Counted from the first letter of the stretch, positions 47,206 through 56,734 are shown. The stretch: 64,000 nucleotides of DNA from Thiolinea disciformis DSM 14473 (GCF_000371925.1 NZ_AQVE01000002.1:202864-266863), one strand, 5' to 3'. Notes: a model not told the origin generated them from the sequence alone. Numbers and translations: made by a program.

Positions 47206-50200
47206 ATGAGTATTCATGTCGCTTTGAACCATAAAACGGTTTATAAATTTGACCGTTTTGTAAATATTTTTCCGCATGTGATCCGTCTACGTCCTGCAGC
47301 GCATTCACGCACACCCATTCATGCCTATTCCTTAAAAATTGGTGCAAGCGATTATTTTATTAATTGGCAGCAAGACGCTTTTGGTAATTATTTAGCGCGC
47401 CTAGTATTTCCAGAGCGCTTAAAAGAGCTCAGTATTGAGGTCGAATTAATTGCAGAAATGGTTTCCATTAATCCTTTCGATTTTTTCGTCGAGGATTATG
47501 CGGAAAAGTATCCCTTTGAATACAAACCGATTTTAAAACAAGAATTAGCTCCTTACTTAGAAATTATCGAATCAGGGCCTTTACTACAAGCGTGGTTAAA
47601 GGGTATTAATCGGAGCACTCAGCATATCAATGATTTTTTGGTGGGGCTGAATCAAAGGCTACAACAGTATATCGCTTATAATATTCGTATGGAGCCGGGG
47701 GTGCAAAGTTGCGAAGAAACCTTGTCGATTCGGCGCGGTTCTTGCCGTGATACAGCTTGGTTGTTAGTGCAGATTTTACGACACCTAGGTTTGGCGGCAC
47801 GCTTTGTATCTGGCTATTTAATTCAGTTAACGGCAGATCAAAAATCCTTGGATGGCCCCAGTGGTCCTGAAGCAGATTTCACCGATTTACACGCATGGAC
47901 GGAAGTATATGTGCCGGGTGCTGGCTGGATTGGCCTTGATCCGACCTCTGGTTTATTCGCCAGCGAAGGGCATATTCCCTTGGCCTGTACCCCTAATCCT
48001 GGGAGTGCGGCGCCGGTGGAGGGTGCGACAGGGATTTGTGAGGTTGAATTTTTCCACAGCAATTCAGTCACGCGGATTCACGAAGATCCACGGGTTACCA
48101 AACCTTATAATGATGATCAGTGGCAGGCAGTGTTAGCACTGGGCGAGCAGGTTGAAAACGAGCTGCAAGCCGGTGATGTGCGTTTAACCATGGGGGGTGA
48201 GCCAACATTTGTGTCGATTGACGATATGGAGTCGGCACAATGGAATACAGCAGCCCTAGGGGAGCACAAACGCGAACGCGCGAACGTGTTACTGAAACAT
48301 ATGCAGGCGCATTTTGCTCAAGGCAGTGTTTTGCAATATGGACAGGGCAAATGGTATCCGGGCGAACCTTTTCCGCGTTGGGCATTAGGTTGTTATTGGC
48401 GCCCTGATGGTGTGCCCGTATGGCGCAATCCCCACTATTTGGCGGAGGATGGGCGCAATTATGGCTTTAAAGCGGAACAGGCTGAGTGTTTCACTAAACT
48501 TTTATGCAGCAAATTAGGGATTGAAACACAGTATATTAAAGCAGGTTACGAAGACCGTTTATATTATTTGTGGAAAGAGGCTAATCAGCCACCCAATGTC
48601 GATTGGTTGACGCTAGATTTGCGCGATACAAAGCATCGTAATGATTTGGTACTGGCTTTGCAGCGTGGTTTGGATACACCCACGGGTTTTGCCTTACCCT
48701 TAAGCTGGGATGATTATCGTGGCTGGGTGGGCACACCTTGGGAATTTCGGCGTGAGCAGATGTATCTGATTCCGGGCAATTCACCCATGGGTTATCGCTT
48801 GCCCTTGGATTCACTGCCATGGGTGATGGAGGAAGACCGCGAGTTGGAGGTCGAACCTGATCCTTTTGCGGAACATGAGGACTTACCAGATTTTGGTACA
48901 ACGAATTGGCATTATCGTGAACGTTATTCTTTAAACACGTCTATAGCTGCTCAAGGCCAAACCTTGAGCAGTATGCAGAAAACGTCAAATAAAGTATTTC
49001 GTGATATTCCGCGTACAGCGATTTGCATTGAAGCACGGGATGGACGCTTGCACGTATTTTTGCCACCACTCAAAGTATTGGAGCATTATTTAGATTTGAT
49101 CGAGTCCTTGGAACAAACGGCATCGGAATTAGAAATGCCCATTGTGATTGAGGGCTATGATCCGCCACACGATCCACGTTTGAAATCCTTCAAGATTACC
49201 CCTGATCCTGGGGTGATTGAGGTGAATATTCATCCGGCTTCGAATTGGCAGACCATCGTTGAAAATACCGAAGTTTTATACGAATTAGCCCGTATTTCAC
49301 GCTTGGGTACGGAAAAATTCATGCTCGATGGCCGCCATACCGGCACGGGTGGTGGTAATCATGTAACGATGGGTGCCGCAAAACCGATTGATAGTCCATT
49401 CTTGCGTTGTCCAGATTTGTTACGCAGTTTAATCACCTATTGGCAGCATCACCCCGGGCTTTCTTATCTATTTTCGGGCATGTTTATTGGCCCTACTAGC
49501 CAAGCACCACGGGTGGATGAAGCGCGCAATGAAAGCTTGTATGAGTTGGAAATTGCCTTCCAGCAAATGCCCAAAGGAAAGAATGATCAGCCTTGGTTAG
49601 TAGATCGTTTGCTGCGTAATTTGTTGGTGGATATCACTGGTAATACCCATCGTTCCGAATTCTGTATTGATAAAATGTATTCGCCTGACTCTGCCAGTGG
49701 GCGTCAAGGTTTATTGGAGTTCCGTGCCTTTGAAATGCCGCCTCATGCGCGTATGTCTTTGGTTCAAATGCTTTTATTGCGTACCTTGGTCGCTCGATTC
49801 TGGAAACAACCCTATCAGCACCGCTTAGTGCGGTGGGGAACTGAACTACACGACCGTTTCATGCTGCCCCATTATGTGGAGCAGGATATGAAGGAAGTGT
49901 GCGAAGAACTACAAGCAGCGGGTTATGCGTTTGATCCAAGCTGGTTAGAGCCGTTCCAAGAATTTCGTTTTCCCGTCTATGGGCGTGTGCAGCGTCGCGG
50001 TTTGGAGCTAGAGTTACGTGCGGCTTTAGAGCCTTGGAATATCTTGGGCGAGGAAATGAGTAGCACGGGAACAGCACGTTATGTGGATTCCTCGGTAGAG
50101 CGCTTACAGGTTAAAGTGCGTGGCTTAACCGATTCGCGTTATGTGATTACCTGCAATGGCCGCACGGTGCCATTACATCCGACAGGCAAACAAGGTGAAT

Positions 50201-50508
50201 ATGTAGCAGGTGTACGTTACCGCGCATGGCAACCACCATCAGCTTTACACCCTACCATTGGCGTACACTCACCGCTGATTTTCGACATTGTGGACACATG
50301 GAATAATCGTTCCTTAGGTGGCTGTTCTTATCATGTGGTGCATCCGGGTGGGCGCAGTTATGAAGCCTTCCCTGTGAATGCCTTTGAGGCGGAAGGGCGA
50401 CGTATTTCACGTTTCCGTGTGATTGAACATACGCCAGGGGTAGTGAAAGCAGAACCAGCCGAAGTCAATGCGGATTATCCTTATACTTTGGATTTGCGCC
50501 GGTGTTGA
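47206..50508 (+). CDS. Transglutaminase-like peptidase fused to DUF2126
   Basis: 1100 residues. N-terminal beta domain (about 1-110), then a transglutaminase core with the Cys180-His229-Asp245 triad: RRGSCRDTAWLLVQILRHLG, TDLHAWTEVYVPGAGWIG, LDPTSG. From about 300 to the end comes DUF2126 with RLTMGGEPTFVSIDDMES, RWALGCYWRPDGVPVWRN, DGRHTGTGGGNHVTMG, EFRAFEMPPHARMSLVQ. No signal peptide, so cytoplasmic. DUF2126 resembles glutamine-synthetase/amidoligase-like folds in published family analyses. Predicted to cut or ligate the peptide made by the ATP-grasp partner. Confidence 0.9.
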   Translation: MSIHVALNHKTVYKFDRFVNIFPHVIRLRPAAHSRTPIHAYSLKIGASDYFINWQQDAFGNYLARLVFPERLKELSIEVELIAEMVSINPFDFFVEDYAEKYPFEYKPILKQELAPYLEIIESGPLLQAWLKGINRSTQHINDFLVGLNQRLQQYIAYNIRMEPGVQSCEETLSIRRGSCRDTAWLLVQILRHLGLAARFVSGYLIQLTADQKSLDGPSGPEADFTDLHAWTEVYVPGAGWIGLDPTSGLFASEGHIPLACTPNPGSAAPVEGATGICEVEFFHSNSVTRIHEDPRVTKPYNDDQWQAVLALGEQVENELQAGDVRLTMGGEPTFVSIDDMESAQWNTAALGEHKRERANVLLKHMQAHFAQGSVLQYGQGKWYPGEPFPRWALGCYWRPDGVPVWRNPHYLAEDGRNYGFKAEQAECFTKLLCSKLGIETQYIKAGYEDRLYYLWKEANQPPNVDWLTLDLRDTKHRNDLVLALQRGLDTPTGFALPLSWDDYRGWVGTPWEFRREQMYLIPGNSPMGYRLPLDSLPWVMEEDRELEVEPDPFAEHEDLPDFGTTNWHYRERYSLNTSIAAQGQTLSSMQKTSNKVFRDIPRTAICIEARDGRLHVFLPPLKVLEHYLDLIESLEQTASELEMPIVIEGYDPPHDPRLKSFKITPDPGVIEVNIHPASNWQTIVENTEVLYELARISRLGTEKFMLDGRHTGTGGGNHVTMGAAKPIDSPFLRCPDLLRSLITYWQHHPGLSYLFSGMFIGPTSQAPRVDEARNESLYELEIAFQQMPKGKNDQPWLVDRLLRNLLVDITGNTHRSEFCIDKMYSPDSASGRQGLLEFRAFEMPPHARMSLVQMLLLRTLVARFWKQPYQHRLVRWGTELHDRFMLPHYVEQDMKEVCEELQAAGYAFDPSWLEPFQEFRFPVYGRVQRRGLELELRAALEPWNILGEEMSSTGTARYVDSSVERLQVKVRGLTDSRYVITCNGRTVPLHPTGKQGEYVAGVRYRAWQPPSALHPTIGVHSPLIFDIVDTWNNRSLGGCSYHVVHPGGRSYEAFPVNAFEAEGRRISRFRVIEHTPGVVKAEPAEVNADYPYTLDLRRC

Positions 50509-50518
50509 TCCTGATCAA

Positions 50519-50544
50519 GCAAAGCGTGAGTTATCTCGCTTTGC
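50519..50544 (+). terminator. Possible stem-loop terminator of the ATP-grasp operon
   Basis: GCAAAGCG (50519-50526) pairs with CGCTTTGC (50537-50544) around a ten-base loop, just after the stop at 50508. No T-run follows, so termination is uncertain. Confidence 0.35.
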
Positions 50545-50607
50545 GCCGTATTCATGGCTATTATTAATGTGGCTTCGATTTTAAATAGAGGATGGTAACA
50601 CATTAAT

Positions 50608-51060
50608 ATGACTTCTATTAGCAAGCTCAGCAAAGACAGAGTTTCGCTCATCACTTTGTTTATATGGGTGCTTGTTCTAAGCAGTTGTACTAATCCAGTA
50701 GATAAAGGACATGAGTTGACAGTTAAAAGAATAGCGATGCCCCAAGATATTAATAATCCAAAGGTAGAGCTACTGGGTGGAGTTGGGGTTGTTGGTGAGT
50801 TAGTGGTAATGCGAGGGGATTTAGCTGATAGAAAAATTCTCACAAACTCTCATATTGTTACTATTAACAAGCAGCGTTATTCTATCGGGGCACTGAAAAC
50901 TATCGCAAACGATTTTAATCAAAGTTATAAATTAGGAAAAAATGAAGTTTTTACAACAGATTTAAAGATAAGCCCTTGGGGCAGTAGTAATAATTACATA
51001 GTAAATAAATTTGAGGCATTTGTGATTGAAAAATATCCGCAAGGACTTTTAGTTTATTAG
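50608..51060 (+). CDS. Lipoprotein of unknown function
   Basis: 150 residues. Hydrophobic signal with lipobox VLSSC, Cys27 being the lipidated residue. The mature part is polar, with short beta-like stretches (KVELLGGVGVVGELVVMRGD, DRKILTNSHIVTINKQRYS). Base and codon use look more AT-rich than the flanking operon, suggesting more recent acquisition. No family recognised. It lies in the same direction as the transglutaminase gene but 99 bases away, behind a stem-loop. Confidence 0.55.
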   Translation: MTSISKLSKDRVSLITLFIWVLVLSSCTNPVDKGHELTVKRIAMPQDINNPKVELLGGVGVVGELVVMRGDLADRKILTNSHIVTINKQRYSIGALKTIANDFNQSYKLGKNEVFTTDLKISPWGSSNNYIVNKFEAFVIEKYPQGLLVY

Positions 51061-51072
51061 AACATATGTTGG

Positions 51073-52899
51073 TTAGTGATTTAGCTCATCGCTTCCCGCA
51101 TACAATTTTCGATAGAAACCATCGTGGCGCATAAGGTCTTGATGGCTACCTTGTTCGCTAATTGTGCCCCCTTCAAACACCAAAATTTTATCGGCTTGGC
51201 GAATCGCACTCAGGCGATGGGCAATGATTAAAGTAGTGCGTTGACGCAAAAAGTGATTTAAGGCTTCATGGAGTTTGTATTCGGTCTCCATGTCCAGTGC
51301 GGACGTGGCTTCGTCCAAAATCACGACCTGTGGATTCGAAAGCACCATGCGGGCAATCGCTAAGCGTTGACGTTGTCCGCCGGATAAACGTACCCCATTG
51401 CGTCCAATTTGCGTATCCAAGCCCTCAGCTAAATCGCGAATCACATCCTCTAATTGCGCAATCTTCAAGGCTTGCCATAGCGCATCATCATTTGCCTCGC
51501 GCCCTAAGCTAAGATTGGCACGCACCGTGTCGTTAAATAGGGCAGGTTGCTGTAATACGGTGGCAACATGTTCGCGTACTACCTCTAAGCCAATCTCAGT
51601 AACGGGGACATCATTGAAATAAATCTGACCTTGCTGCGGCTGGTATAAGCCCAATAAGACTTGGACAAAGGTTGATTTACCACCACCACTGGCGCCTACT
51701 AAAGCCACTTTCTGTCCGGCTGGAATAGATAAATTCACATCACGCAGCACCGGTGATTTATCGCCATAGGCAAAAGTAATATGTTCGGCACGCACACTGA
51801 CCGTATGTTGATCTTTGAATGGGTTTTTTAACGGCGGATAGACGGGCTCGACTTTCATGGCCAATAATTCATTAATCCGCTTCAAAGCGGCATTCGCACC
51901 ATAATAGCCGTATTGGATATTTAGGATTTCTTGGACTGGCGCCATCATGAACCATAAATAGCTGAATACCGCGAACATTTCGCCGATCTGCAAATCAGAA
52001 AACACCACCATTAACATGCTGACTGCGCGAAACACGTCAAAGCCCACGATGAAGATAGTAAAGGATAAACGATTACCTGCATCACTGCGCCACGTATATT
52101 GAGCCGCATTTGTTTTCACCGCTTCGGCATGTTGGGTCACCAAACCAAAAAAGCTAGCAGCACGGTTACTAGCACGTACTTGTTGAATAGCATCCAAGGT
52201 TTCAGTCAAGGCTTGTTGGAATAATTCAAAGGCGGCATTTTCTTTCTTTTTCAGTTCTTTTACGTATTTGCCCAGCTTCATGGTGAGTAAGACCACGAAA
52301 GGGTTCAAAATCAGAATGAAAAGTGCTAATTGCCAATGCAGCCACAGTAATACGGCTGTGACGCCAAGCAGGGTGATGATGGAAACAATAAAGCGACTAA
52401 TCGTGGTCGATAAAAAAGTATCAATCGTTTCTACATCCACCACTAAACGCGAACTCACTGAGCCACTCCCCAAGGTCTCATATTCGGACAGCGCAATAGT
52501 CTGCAAATGTTCCAGTAGGCGCTTGCGAATGGTGAAGGTGATATCTTTACTAATGAGCGTAAATTCGCGTGTCTGCCAGACCGCAAATACCAGCCATAAG
52601 AAACGCAGCAAAATCGTCACCACTGTCGCAGCAATGACATACAACATGGCGCCATGCCAAGTCGCCGGAAAGACCTGATTCATAAACTGCGTCAGCGTGC
52701 CAGACTTATGCAGCAAAACCTCATCCACCAATAAAGGAATGAAAAGCGGAATCGGGACACTGATCAGTGCCGCCACAATGGCCACGCTATTGGCGCGAAT
52801 CAATAGGCCTCGGTGTTGTTGGATATGCTGTGCAATATCAGACCAAGTGTAGCGGGTCGTTTTGACTGTACTCATGCGTGTATTTGCCGTGTTTGTCAT
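51073..52899 (-). CDS. ABC transporter, fused permease and ATPase (exporter type)
   Basis: 608 residues. Six membrane helices (about 30-320) followed by a nucleotide-binding domain: Walker A VGASGGGKSTFVQVLLG, signature LSGGQRQRLAIARMVLS, Walker B VVILDEATSALDMET and the switch His in TLIIAHRLSAIRQ. This half-transporter would work as a homodimer exporting lipids, drugs or peptides. No peptidase C39 domain, and no membrane fusion protein beside it. The ATG at 52899 is used; a second ATG at 52875 is possible. Substrate unknown. Confidence 0.9.
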   Translation of the reverse strand: MTNTANTRMSTVKTTRYTWSDIAQHIQQHRGLLIRANSVAIVAALISVPIPLFIPLLVDEVLLHKSGTLTQFMNQVFPATWHGAMLYVIAATVVTILLRFLWLVFAVWQTREFTLISKDITFTIRKRLLEHLQTIALSEYETLGSGSVSSRLVVDVETIDTFLSTTISRFIVSIITLLGVTAVLLWLHWQLALFILILNPFVVLLTMKLGKYVKELKKKENAAFELFQQALTETLDAIQQVRASNRAASFFGLVTQHAEAVKTNAAQYTWRSDAGNRLSFTIFIVGFDVFRAVSMLMVVFSDLQIGEMFAVFSYLWFMMAPVQEILNIQYGYYGANAALKRINELLAMKVEPVYPPLKNPFKDQHTVSVRAEHITFAYGDKSPVLRDVNLSIPAGQKVALVGASGGGKSTFVQVLLGLYQPQQGQIYFNDVPVTEIGLEVVREHVATVLQQPALFNDTVRANLSLGREANDDALWQALKIAQLEDVIRDLAEGLDTQIGRNGVRLSGGQRQRLAIARMVLSNPQVVILDEATSALDMETEYKLHEALNHFLRQRTTLIIAHRLSAIRQADKILVFEGGTISEQGSHQDLMRHDGFYRKLYAGSDELNH

Positions 52900-53118
52900 C
52901 GTTTCTGTTTGGGCAAAAATGAAAATTGTAGTGGATTTTGGAAGCAAATGTGAGCGCAATACAGCGCTAGTCCTAAGGCTTAGCACTGGAAAAAACTAGG
53001 CTAGGCGAAGTAATAGCAAATTCATGGGCTTTTATGCCTACACAATTACCCGCTTAAAGTTTTGATCAAGCGGTGCTTCATGCTTTAATCCCCCCTCTAT
53101 TCAACGAGGGTTACTAGG

Positions 53119-54243
53119 ATGCAGTACCGTAAGGAAATCGATGGATTGAGGGCGCTGGCGGTTTTGCCGGTCATTTTTTACCATGCTGGCTGGCAGACTT
53201 TTCAGGGTGGCTTTGTTGGTGTGGATATTTTCTTTGTCATTAGTGGTTTTTTAATCACACAAATCATTGTGAGTGATTGGCAAGCTGGGAATTATAGTCT
53301 GATTCATTTCTATGAAAGACGTGTGCGGAGAATTTTGCCTGCTTTGTTTTTTATGCTGTTGGTGTGTTTGCCATTTGCTCTGTGGGTACTTTTGCCGCAT
53401 GAATTAATGGCCTTTGCACGTAGTGTGATTGCTGTCATTTTATTTGTGTCGAATCTACTTTTTTGGAAGGAAAGCAATTACTTTTCGCCGGATGCTGAAG
53501 TATTACCTTTACTGCATACTTGGAGCTTGGCCGTCGAAGAGCAGTTCTATGTGTTGTATCCGCTTTTGCTCATTGTACTCTTAAAAAACTCACGTAAGTT
53601 AATGGGTCTGGTGCTGATGGGCTTAGCGCTAGCTAGCCTATTTTTAAGTGAGTATTTATGGCGTGCTGCACCCGAGGCGAATTTCTTTCTCTTGCCCTCA
53701 CGTGCGTGGGAATTACTGGTAGGCGCTTTGGCGGCTTTATATGGTGCACAGGTTGCTCATCATACGGGCTTATTTAAAGAGCTAGCCGCTGCTTTAGGTT
53801 TAGTATTGATAGCGCTCGGCATCTTTTTTATTCATGATGATTTACCGTTTCCTAGTGTATACAGCTTGATCCCGACTTTGGGCGCGGCCTTGATTCTGTT
53901 GTGGGCTGATCAACACACCTATGTGGGTCGCTGGTTGTCACTGAAGCCTTGGGTGGGAGTTGGATTGATTTCCTACAGTGCTTATTTGTGGCACCAACCG
54001 TTATTTGCTTTAACACGCTTATGGTTGGCTGATGAACCGAATCAATGGCTTATGCTGGGTTTAATAGGCCTAACTTTAAGTTTGGCCTATATGAGTTGGC
54101 GTTTTGTTGAACGTCCATTTCGTGAAAAGGGACGCTTTACGCGTCGCCAAGTCTTTAGTTTTGCATGCTTAGCTGCTCTTGCTTTTGTAAGCATTGCAAC
54201 CATACTCCTGTATAGCAAAGGTTTACCTGCACGTTTTTCGTGA
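53119..54243 (+). CDS. Membrane acyltransferase of the acyltransferase 3 (OafA) family, no SGNH domain
   Basis: 374 residues, ten or so membrane helices. N-terminal YRKEIDGLRALAVLPVIFYH with the family His, GGFVGVDIFFVISGFLIT, FYERRVRRILPALF, and the HTWSLAVEEQFYVLYPLLL block. Many OafA relatives carry a C-terminal SGNH domain; this chain ends after its last helices (ILLYSKGLPARFS). A separate SGNH protein is encoded 650 bases downstream. Acylates a surface polysaccharide or peptidoglycan-type acceptor; which is unknown. Confidence 0.88.
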   Translation: MQYRKEIDGLRALAVLPVIFYHAGWQTFQGGFVGVDIFFVISGFLITQIIVSDWQAGNYSLIHFYERRVRRILPALFFMLLVCLPFALWVLLPHELMAFARSVIAVILFVSNLLFWKESNYFSPDAEVLPLLHTWSLAVEEQFYVLYPLLLIVLLKNSRKLMGLVLMGLALASLFLSEYLWRAAPEANFFLLPSRAWELLVGALAALYGAQVAHHTGLFKELAAALGLVLIALGIFFIHDDLPFPSVYSLIPTLGAALILLWADQHTYVGRWLSLKPWVGVGLISYSAYLWHQPLFALTRLWLADEPNQWLMLGLIGLTLSLAYMSWRFVERPFREKGRFTRRQVFSFACLAALAFVSIATILLYSKGLPARFS

Positions 54244-54299
54244 ACTGGCTAATTTTTTGCATAGTTAAAAAAACCTAAACCAGCGGTGGAGTGTCATAA

Positions 54300-54836
54300 A
54301 TGGAAACAGATCAACTTATTCAAGAAATTGCCAAACGCTATCAATTGAGCGAAGGCGCAGTAAAAAACCTAATGCAAGCCTTGCAGCAAGGCTCAGGCAC
54401 TATGGCGCAGTTTAATCATCCTGAACTCGGTGGCATGGGACAATGGAGTCGGGGTGGCATGATTATGATTGGCGATATGTTCAATAATGATTTAAAAGCG
54501 CGTGTGAATGGTGCTTTGACTGATTTAGCCAAGGCGAATGAACAGGGTGCGTTTAAAAGTACTGAGCCTAGTGCAAGCAGTAGTACTTATTCGAGCCAGT
54601 GGTGGCCGGCTGAATTAGGTGTGCCGAGTTCAGCGGGTGCCCAAAACGATATGCGTTATGCCATTTTTCCAGCCAAACAGCGTTTGGCGATTCAACACGC
54701 TGGGACGATCAAAATTTATGACACTAAAGATCATCAGATTCATGGTGTTTCCCAGCAGCAAGGTTCTACGTATTCGCTGAGCTTTACCAGCCAACTGGGT
54801 CAAGTGAAATTAGAAGAACTGCCTTTAGTACAGTAA
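54300..54836 (+). CDS. SHOCT-like small protein of unknown function
   Basis: 178 residues. The N-terminal 75 residues contain QFNHPELGGMGQWSRGGMIM then IGDMFNNDLKARVNGAL, a pattern I associate with hypothetical proteins carrying SHOCT-like segments. A low-complexity Ser/Thr linker (TEPSASSSTYSSQWW) leads to a beta-rich C-terminal part (RYAIFPAKQRLAIQHAGTIK). No signal peptide or membrane segment. It lies between the acyltransferase and the SGNH protein on the same strand. Function unknown. Confidence 0.6.
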   Translation: METDQLIQEIAKRYQLSEGAVKNLMQALQQGSGTMAQFNHPELGGMGQWSRGGMIMIGDMFNNDLKARVNGALTDLAKANEQGAFKSTEPSASSSTYSSQWWPAELGVPSSAGAQNDMRYAIFPAKQRLAIQHAGTIKIYDTKDHQIHGVSQQQGSTYSLSFTSQLGQVKLEELPLVQ

Positions 54837-54898
54837 TGCGTTTAGAGGCGTAATGCGTTACAGTAACTGTCATAAATCAAAAGTGAGATAGGGCAGTT

Positions 54899-55729
54899 AT
54901 GAAAGGAATCAGCATAAAGCAGGCAGTATTGGGCTGTCTGCTATCGATATGGATGGTGTTACCCGTACAAGCGAATGATGATCTGCGCGCCGCATTACTC
55001 AAAGACGCGGATACAGAAGCTGGAGGTGAGTATGTGCGCGCCGAGTTTCTTAAAGCGGTTAAAAAACCATTTGATAGCAAGGATGCGCGTAAAAAAGTAC
55101 TGTTAGTCGGTGATAGTCATGCACAGGATTTATTTAATGCCTTGCGCGAAAATGAGCATTTAAAAAATTATCAATTGAGTGTGCGCTATATCCCCACCCG
55201 TTGCCAAATGTACCTAGGCAATGAAGATGTCTCAGCGTTTATTAAGCCTAGTGATGCCAGCATGTGCAGTAGCTCGGATAATCTTAGTCAAGCGAAACAG
55301 CAAATTGAGCAAGCGGACATCGTATTTTTGGCCGCTAGTTGGCAAACTTGGTCGGCAGAACGTTTGCCAGAAACGCTTAATAATCTTAACTTGCGCCCCG
55401 AACAAAAGCTGTTAGTACTGGGCAGAAAAAGTTTTGGTAAAATCAACGCTCGCAGTTATTTGCGCCAATCGGAAGCGGAATGGGCGAATTTGCGTAATCC
55501 GATTGATGAGCAACAGGCGGTGATTAATGCCAGTTTGCGTAAAGTGCTAGGTGCACAAGTGTTTGTGGATATTCACGAGATATTATGCGGTCAAGGTACA
55601 ACTTGCCCCATTTTTACCCCAGATTTGCGTTTGATTTCGTTTGATGGTGGGCACTTTACGCCAGCAGGTGCTAAATACGCCGGAAAACTATTATTTGAGC
55701 GTGAGCCATTGCGCAGTGCGCTGCCTTAA
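54899..55729 (+). CDS. Periplasmic SGNH-domain hydrolase/acyltransferase partner
   Basis: 276 residues. Signal peptide 1-25 (VLPVQA). VLLVGDSHAQDLF (block I, catalytic Ser73 in GDSH) and FDGGHFTPAGAKYAG (block V, Asp249 and His252) define the SGNH fold found fused to acyltransferase 3 proteins. Four cysteines may form disulfides. Presumably completes acyl transfer to the acceptor in the periplasm after the membrane enzyme moves the acyl group across. Separate-gene form of a normally fused pair; the partner is the gene at 53119-54243. Confidence 0.82.
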   Translation: MKGISIKQAVLGCLLSIWMVLPVQANDDLRAALLKDADTEAGGEYVRAEFLKAVKKPFDSKDARKKVLLVGDSHAQDLFNALRENEHLKNYQLSVRYIPTRCQMYLGNEDVSAFIKPSDASMCSSSDNLSQAKQQIEQADIVFLAASWQTWSAERLPETLNNLNLRPEQKLLVLGRKSFGKINARSYLRQSEAEWANLRNPIDEQQAVINASLRKVLGAQVFVDIHEILCGQGTTCPIFTPDLRLISFDGGHFTPAGAKYAGKLLFEREPLRSALP

Positions 55730-55741
55730 CGGAGGGCGGTG

Positions 55742-56389
55742 ATGACAAAATCAGTGTTTATTGGCGTTTGCGGCGGCAGTGGCAGCGGCAAGAGTTATCT
55801 TGCGCGTGCACTTGCTGAGTCCTTTATGCCAGGTGTAGCAACCACTATTGGTTTGGATGCTTATTACTGGCCTAAGGAAAAAGTACCGGAACAGATTCGG
55901 GGAAATTATGATCACCCTGATGCTTTGGAAGGCCAGTTAATCGCTGAGCATCTAAAGTTATGGCGCAAAGGTGACATTGTTTATATGCCGCAATATGATT
56001 TTGCTCGTCACGACCGTCATCCTGATACAGTAACGCTGGCCGCTACGCCCGTGATGATTATTGATAGTTTTCTGCTATTTTCTTTGCCAATGGTGGTCGA
56101 GCAACTGAGTTTTGCGGTGTTTGTGGATGCCCCTGCCGATGTACGTTTAGCACGACGTCTGGCACGCGATGTGCGTGAGCGTGGGCGCAGCGTGGATGAT
56201 ATTTTAGAGCATTATTTTGCAACCGTGCGCCCCATGCACGAACAATTTGTTGAACCACATAAGAATACTGCCGATTTGGTGGTGTGTAGTACCCAGCCGC
56301 TTGAACATGAATTAGCACAAGTGCTACCCGCCGTATTGGAACGTTTTCCGGTACTTGAAAAACGCTTAAAGCCTAAAACAGCCGTTTAG
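55742..56389 (+). CDS. Uridine kinase-like P-loop kinase
   Basis: 215 residues. Walker A GGSGSGKS (11-18), then the substrate-binding segment IGLDAYYWPKEKVPEQIRG, GNYDHPDALEG and MPQYDFARHDRHPD, as in uridine kinase. VIIDSFLLFSLP-type Walker B and the lid RRLARDVRERGRSVDDIL follow. Phosphorylates uridine/cytidine or a related substrate. Start at 55742 is supported by GGAGGG (55731-55736); the GTG three bases before is rejected. It follows the SGNH gene by 12 bases and may be cotranscribed. Confidence 0.85.
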   Translation: MTKSVFIGVCGGSGSGKSYLARALAESFMPGVATTIGLDAYYWPKEKVPEQIRGNYDHPDALEGQLIAEHLKLWRKGDIVYMPQYDFARHDRHPDTVTLAATPVMIIDSFLLFSLPMVVEQLSFAVFVDAPADVRLARRLARDVRERGRSVDDILEHYFATVRPMHEQFVEPHKNTADLVVCSTQPLEHELAQVLPAVLERFPVLEKRLKPKTAV

Positions 56390-56458
56390 GCTCATACCTA
56401 AAATAGGGGAGCTTAGCCGATGTGACGCGCTGGTACATCAGCTTAGTGCCTAATCGTA

Positions 56459-56734
56459 TTAATAGTGACGTGGATAACGCCCAGGGCGATTACAGCTACG
56501 GCCACCACAAGCATAATGATAGGGGCGAGGGTGGTAACCGCCATAGGTATAACCATAACTATTCACATGCCCGATACTCGCATGGCCATGTCCCCCTAAA
56601 GGAATCGTCGTTCCAACCGTTACGCTGGCGAAACTGTGTGGATCGCCATGTCCATGATGGGTTGGAACACAGCCTGCTAGCAGTAAAAAGCTACCGATTA
56701 ATGCTAATCCCGCTAAAGATTTGGATGATTTCAT
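56459..56734 (-). CDS. Small His/Gly/Tyr-rich lipoprotein
   Basis: 91 residues. Lipobox LLLAGC with Cys22, then VPTHHGHGDPHSFAS, a Gly-rich stretch (GGHGHASIGHVNSYGYTYGG) and a basic end with two cysteines (YACGGRSCNRPGRYPRHY). About ten histidines suggest metal binding at the cell envelope. GAGG seven bases before the second of two adjacent ATGs decides the start. No known family. The terminator of the TRAP operon lies on its upstream side and the gene is alone. Confidence 0.6.
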   Translation of the reverse strand: MKSSKSLAGLALIGSFLLLAGCVPTHHGHGDPHSFASVTVGTTIPLGGHGHASIGHVNSYGYTYGGYHPRPYHYACGGRSCNRPGRYPRHY

